Assembly (NCBI GenBank): GCA_002338895.1
Contig: DDJH01000161.1
Location: 7,416 to 14,507, forward strand
Length of the DNA stretch: 7,092 nucleotides
Direction of reading: 5' to 3'
Origin: Lentisphaeria bacterium UBA1829
GTDB lineage: Bacteria; Verrucomicrobiota; Lentisphaeria; Victivallales; UBA1829
The first letter of the stretch is position 1, and every line of letters starts with the position of its first letter. The notes under the pieces are model-generated. The model ran no database searches and had not been told where the DNA came from. It saw only the letters and a program-made list of their open reading frames with translations. Shown here in pieces: positions 6,961-7,092 of the stretch. A program made the position numbers and the translations under genes.

Positions 6961-7092
6961 ACCGATCGTTTCTACTCCTTGCTCTGCTGTGGATTCTGCC
7001 GCTTGGCGCGGCGGATCTGAAGTTCCGTTCGATCTATTCCGATCACATGGTCCTTCAGACCGGGATGCCGATCCGGATCGCCGGATCGGCGG
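6957..7092 (+). CDS. Sialate O-acetylesterase-like (SASA family) protein, 3' truncated
   Basis: Only the first 45 codons are in the window. The ATG at 6957 overlaps the previous stop codon in an ATGA, a layout typical of translational coupling, and a weak GAGG (6943-6946) lies 10 bases ahead. Residues 1-19 form a signal peptide (MNRS, then FLLLALLWILPL, cleavage likely after GAA). The mature N-terminus, SIYSDHMVLQTGMPIRIAG (residues 25-43), carries the SDHMVLQ...MP...G pattern that opens SASA-family carbohydrate esterases (known as sialate O-acetylesterases). These act outside the cytoplasm, removing acetyl groups from sugars, not only from sialic acids. The catalytic Ser and His/Asp lie beyond the window and cannot be checked. 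The N-terminal pattern is distinctive, so the family call is good; the substrate is unknown. Confidence 0.85.
   Translation, partial: MNRSFLLLALLWILPLGAADLKFRSIYSDHMVLQTGMPIRIAGSA

Overview
The window is a compact run of five genes, all on the + strand, from a glycan-degrading bacterium. The best guess at its source is the phylum Lentisphaerota (Victivallis-like) or a close PVC-superphylum relative. Three things point there: an orphan type II/IV pseudopilin with both the FSLIELL N-terminal motif and the H-X9-DG C-terminal motif, a set of Sec-secreted carbohydrate esterases of PVC flavour, and a moderately GC-rich sequence with uniform codon choice. The taxonomy is inferred; there is no rRNA or other phylogenetic marker here.

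Layout. Bases 2-850 hold the 3' end of a probable polysaccharide deacetylase (NodB/CE4-like) with a C-terminal beta-sandwich. Bases 851-941 are a non-coding gap with two overlapping perfect inverted repeats that could form alternative hairpins or a pseudoknot. Bases 942-1703 encode a secreted pseudopilin-like protein. Bases 1748-3010 encode a secreted acetylxylan-esterase-like alpha/beta hydrolase with an intact catalytic triad. Bases 3031-6960 encode a 1309-residue secreted multidomain protein with no confident family assignment: beta domain, Rossmann-like domain, GH2/SASA-type jelly roll, large beta-sandwich, alpha-helical (probably alpha/alpha toroid) domain and C-terminal beta domain. Bases 6957-7092 are the first 45 codons of a sialate O-acetylesterase-like (SASA) protein, cut by the window edge.

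How they fit together. Gaps are 91, 44 and 20 bases, followed by a 4-base ATGA overlap, so at least the last three genes look co-transcribed. Three of the five products belong to families that remove acetyl groups from glycans, and they surround a large secreted protein with glycosidase- or lyase-like architecture. The simplest reading is a locus for stripping and cutting a heavily acetylated glycan outside the cytoplasm. The pseudopilin may help export or display these enzymes, as H-X9-DG pseudopilins are abundant in this group, but its role is unproven. The 1309-residue protein is the most likely undescribed element.

No tRNA, rRNA, CRISPR array, insertion sequence or convincing intrinsic terminator or promoter was seen. 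No gene-free stretch exceeds 91 bases.
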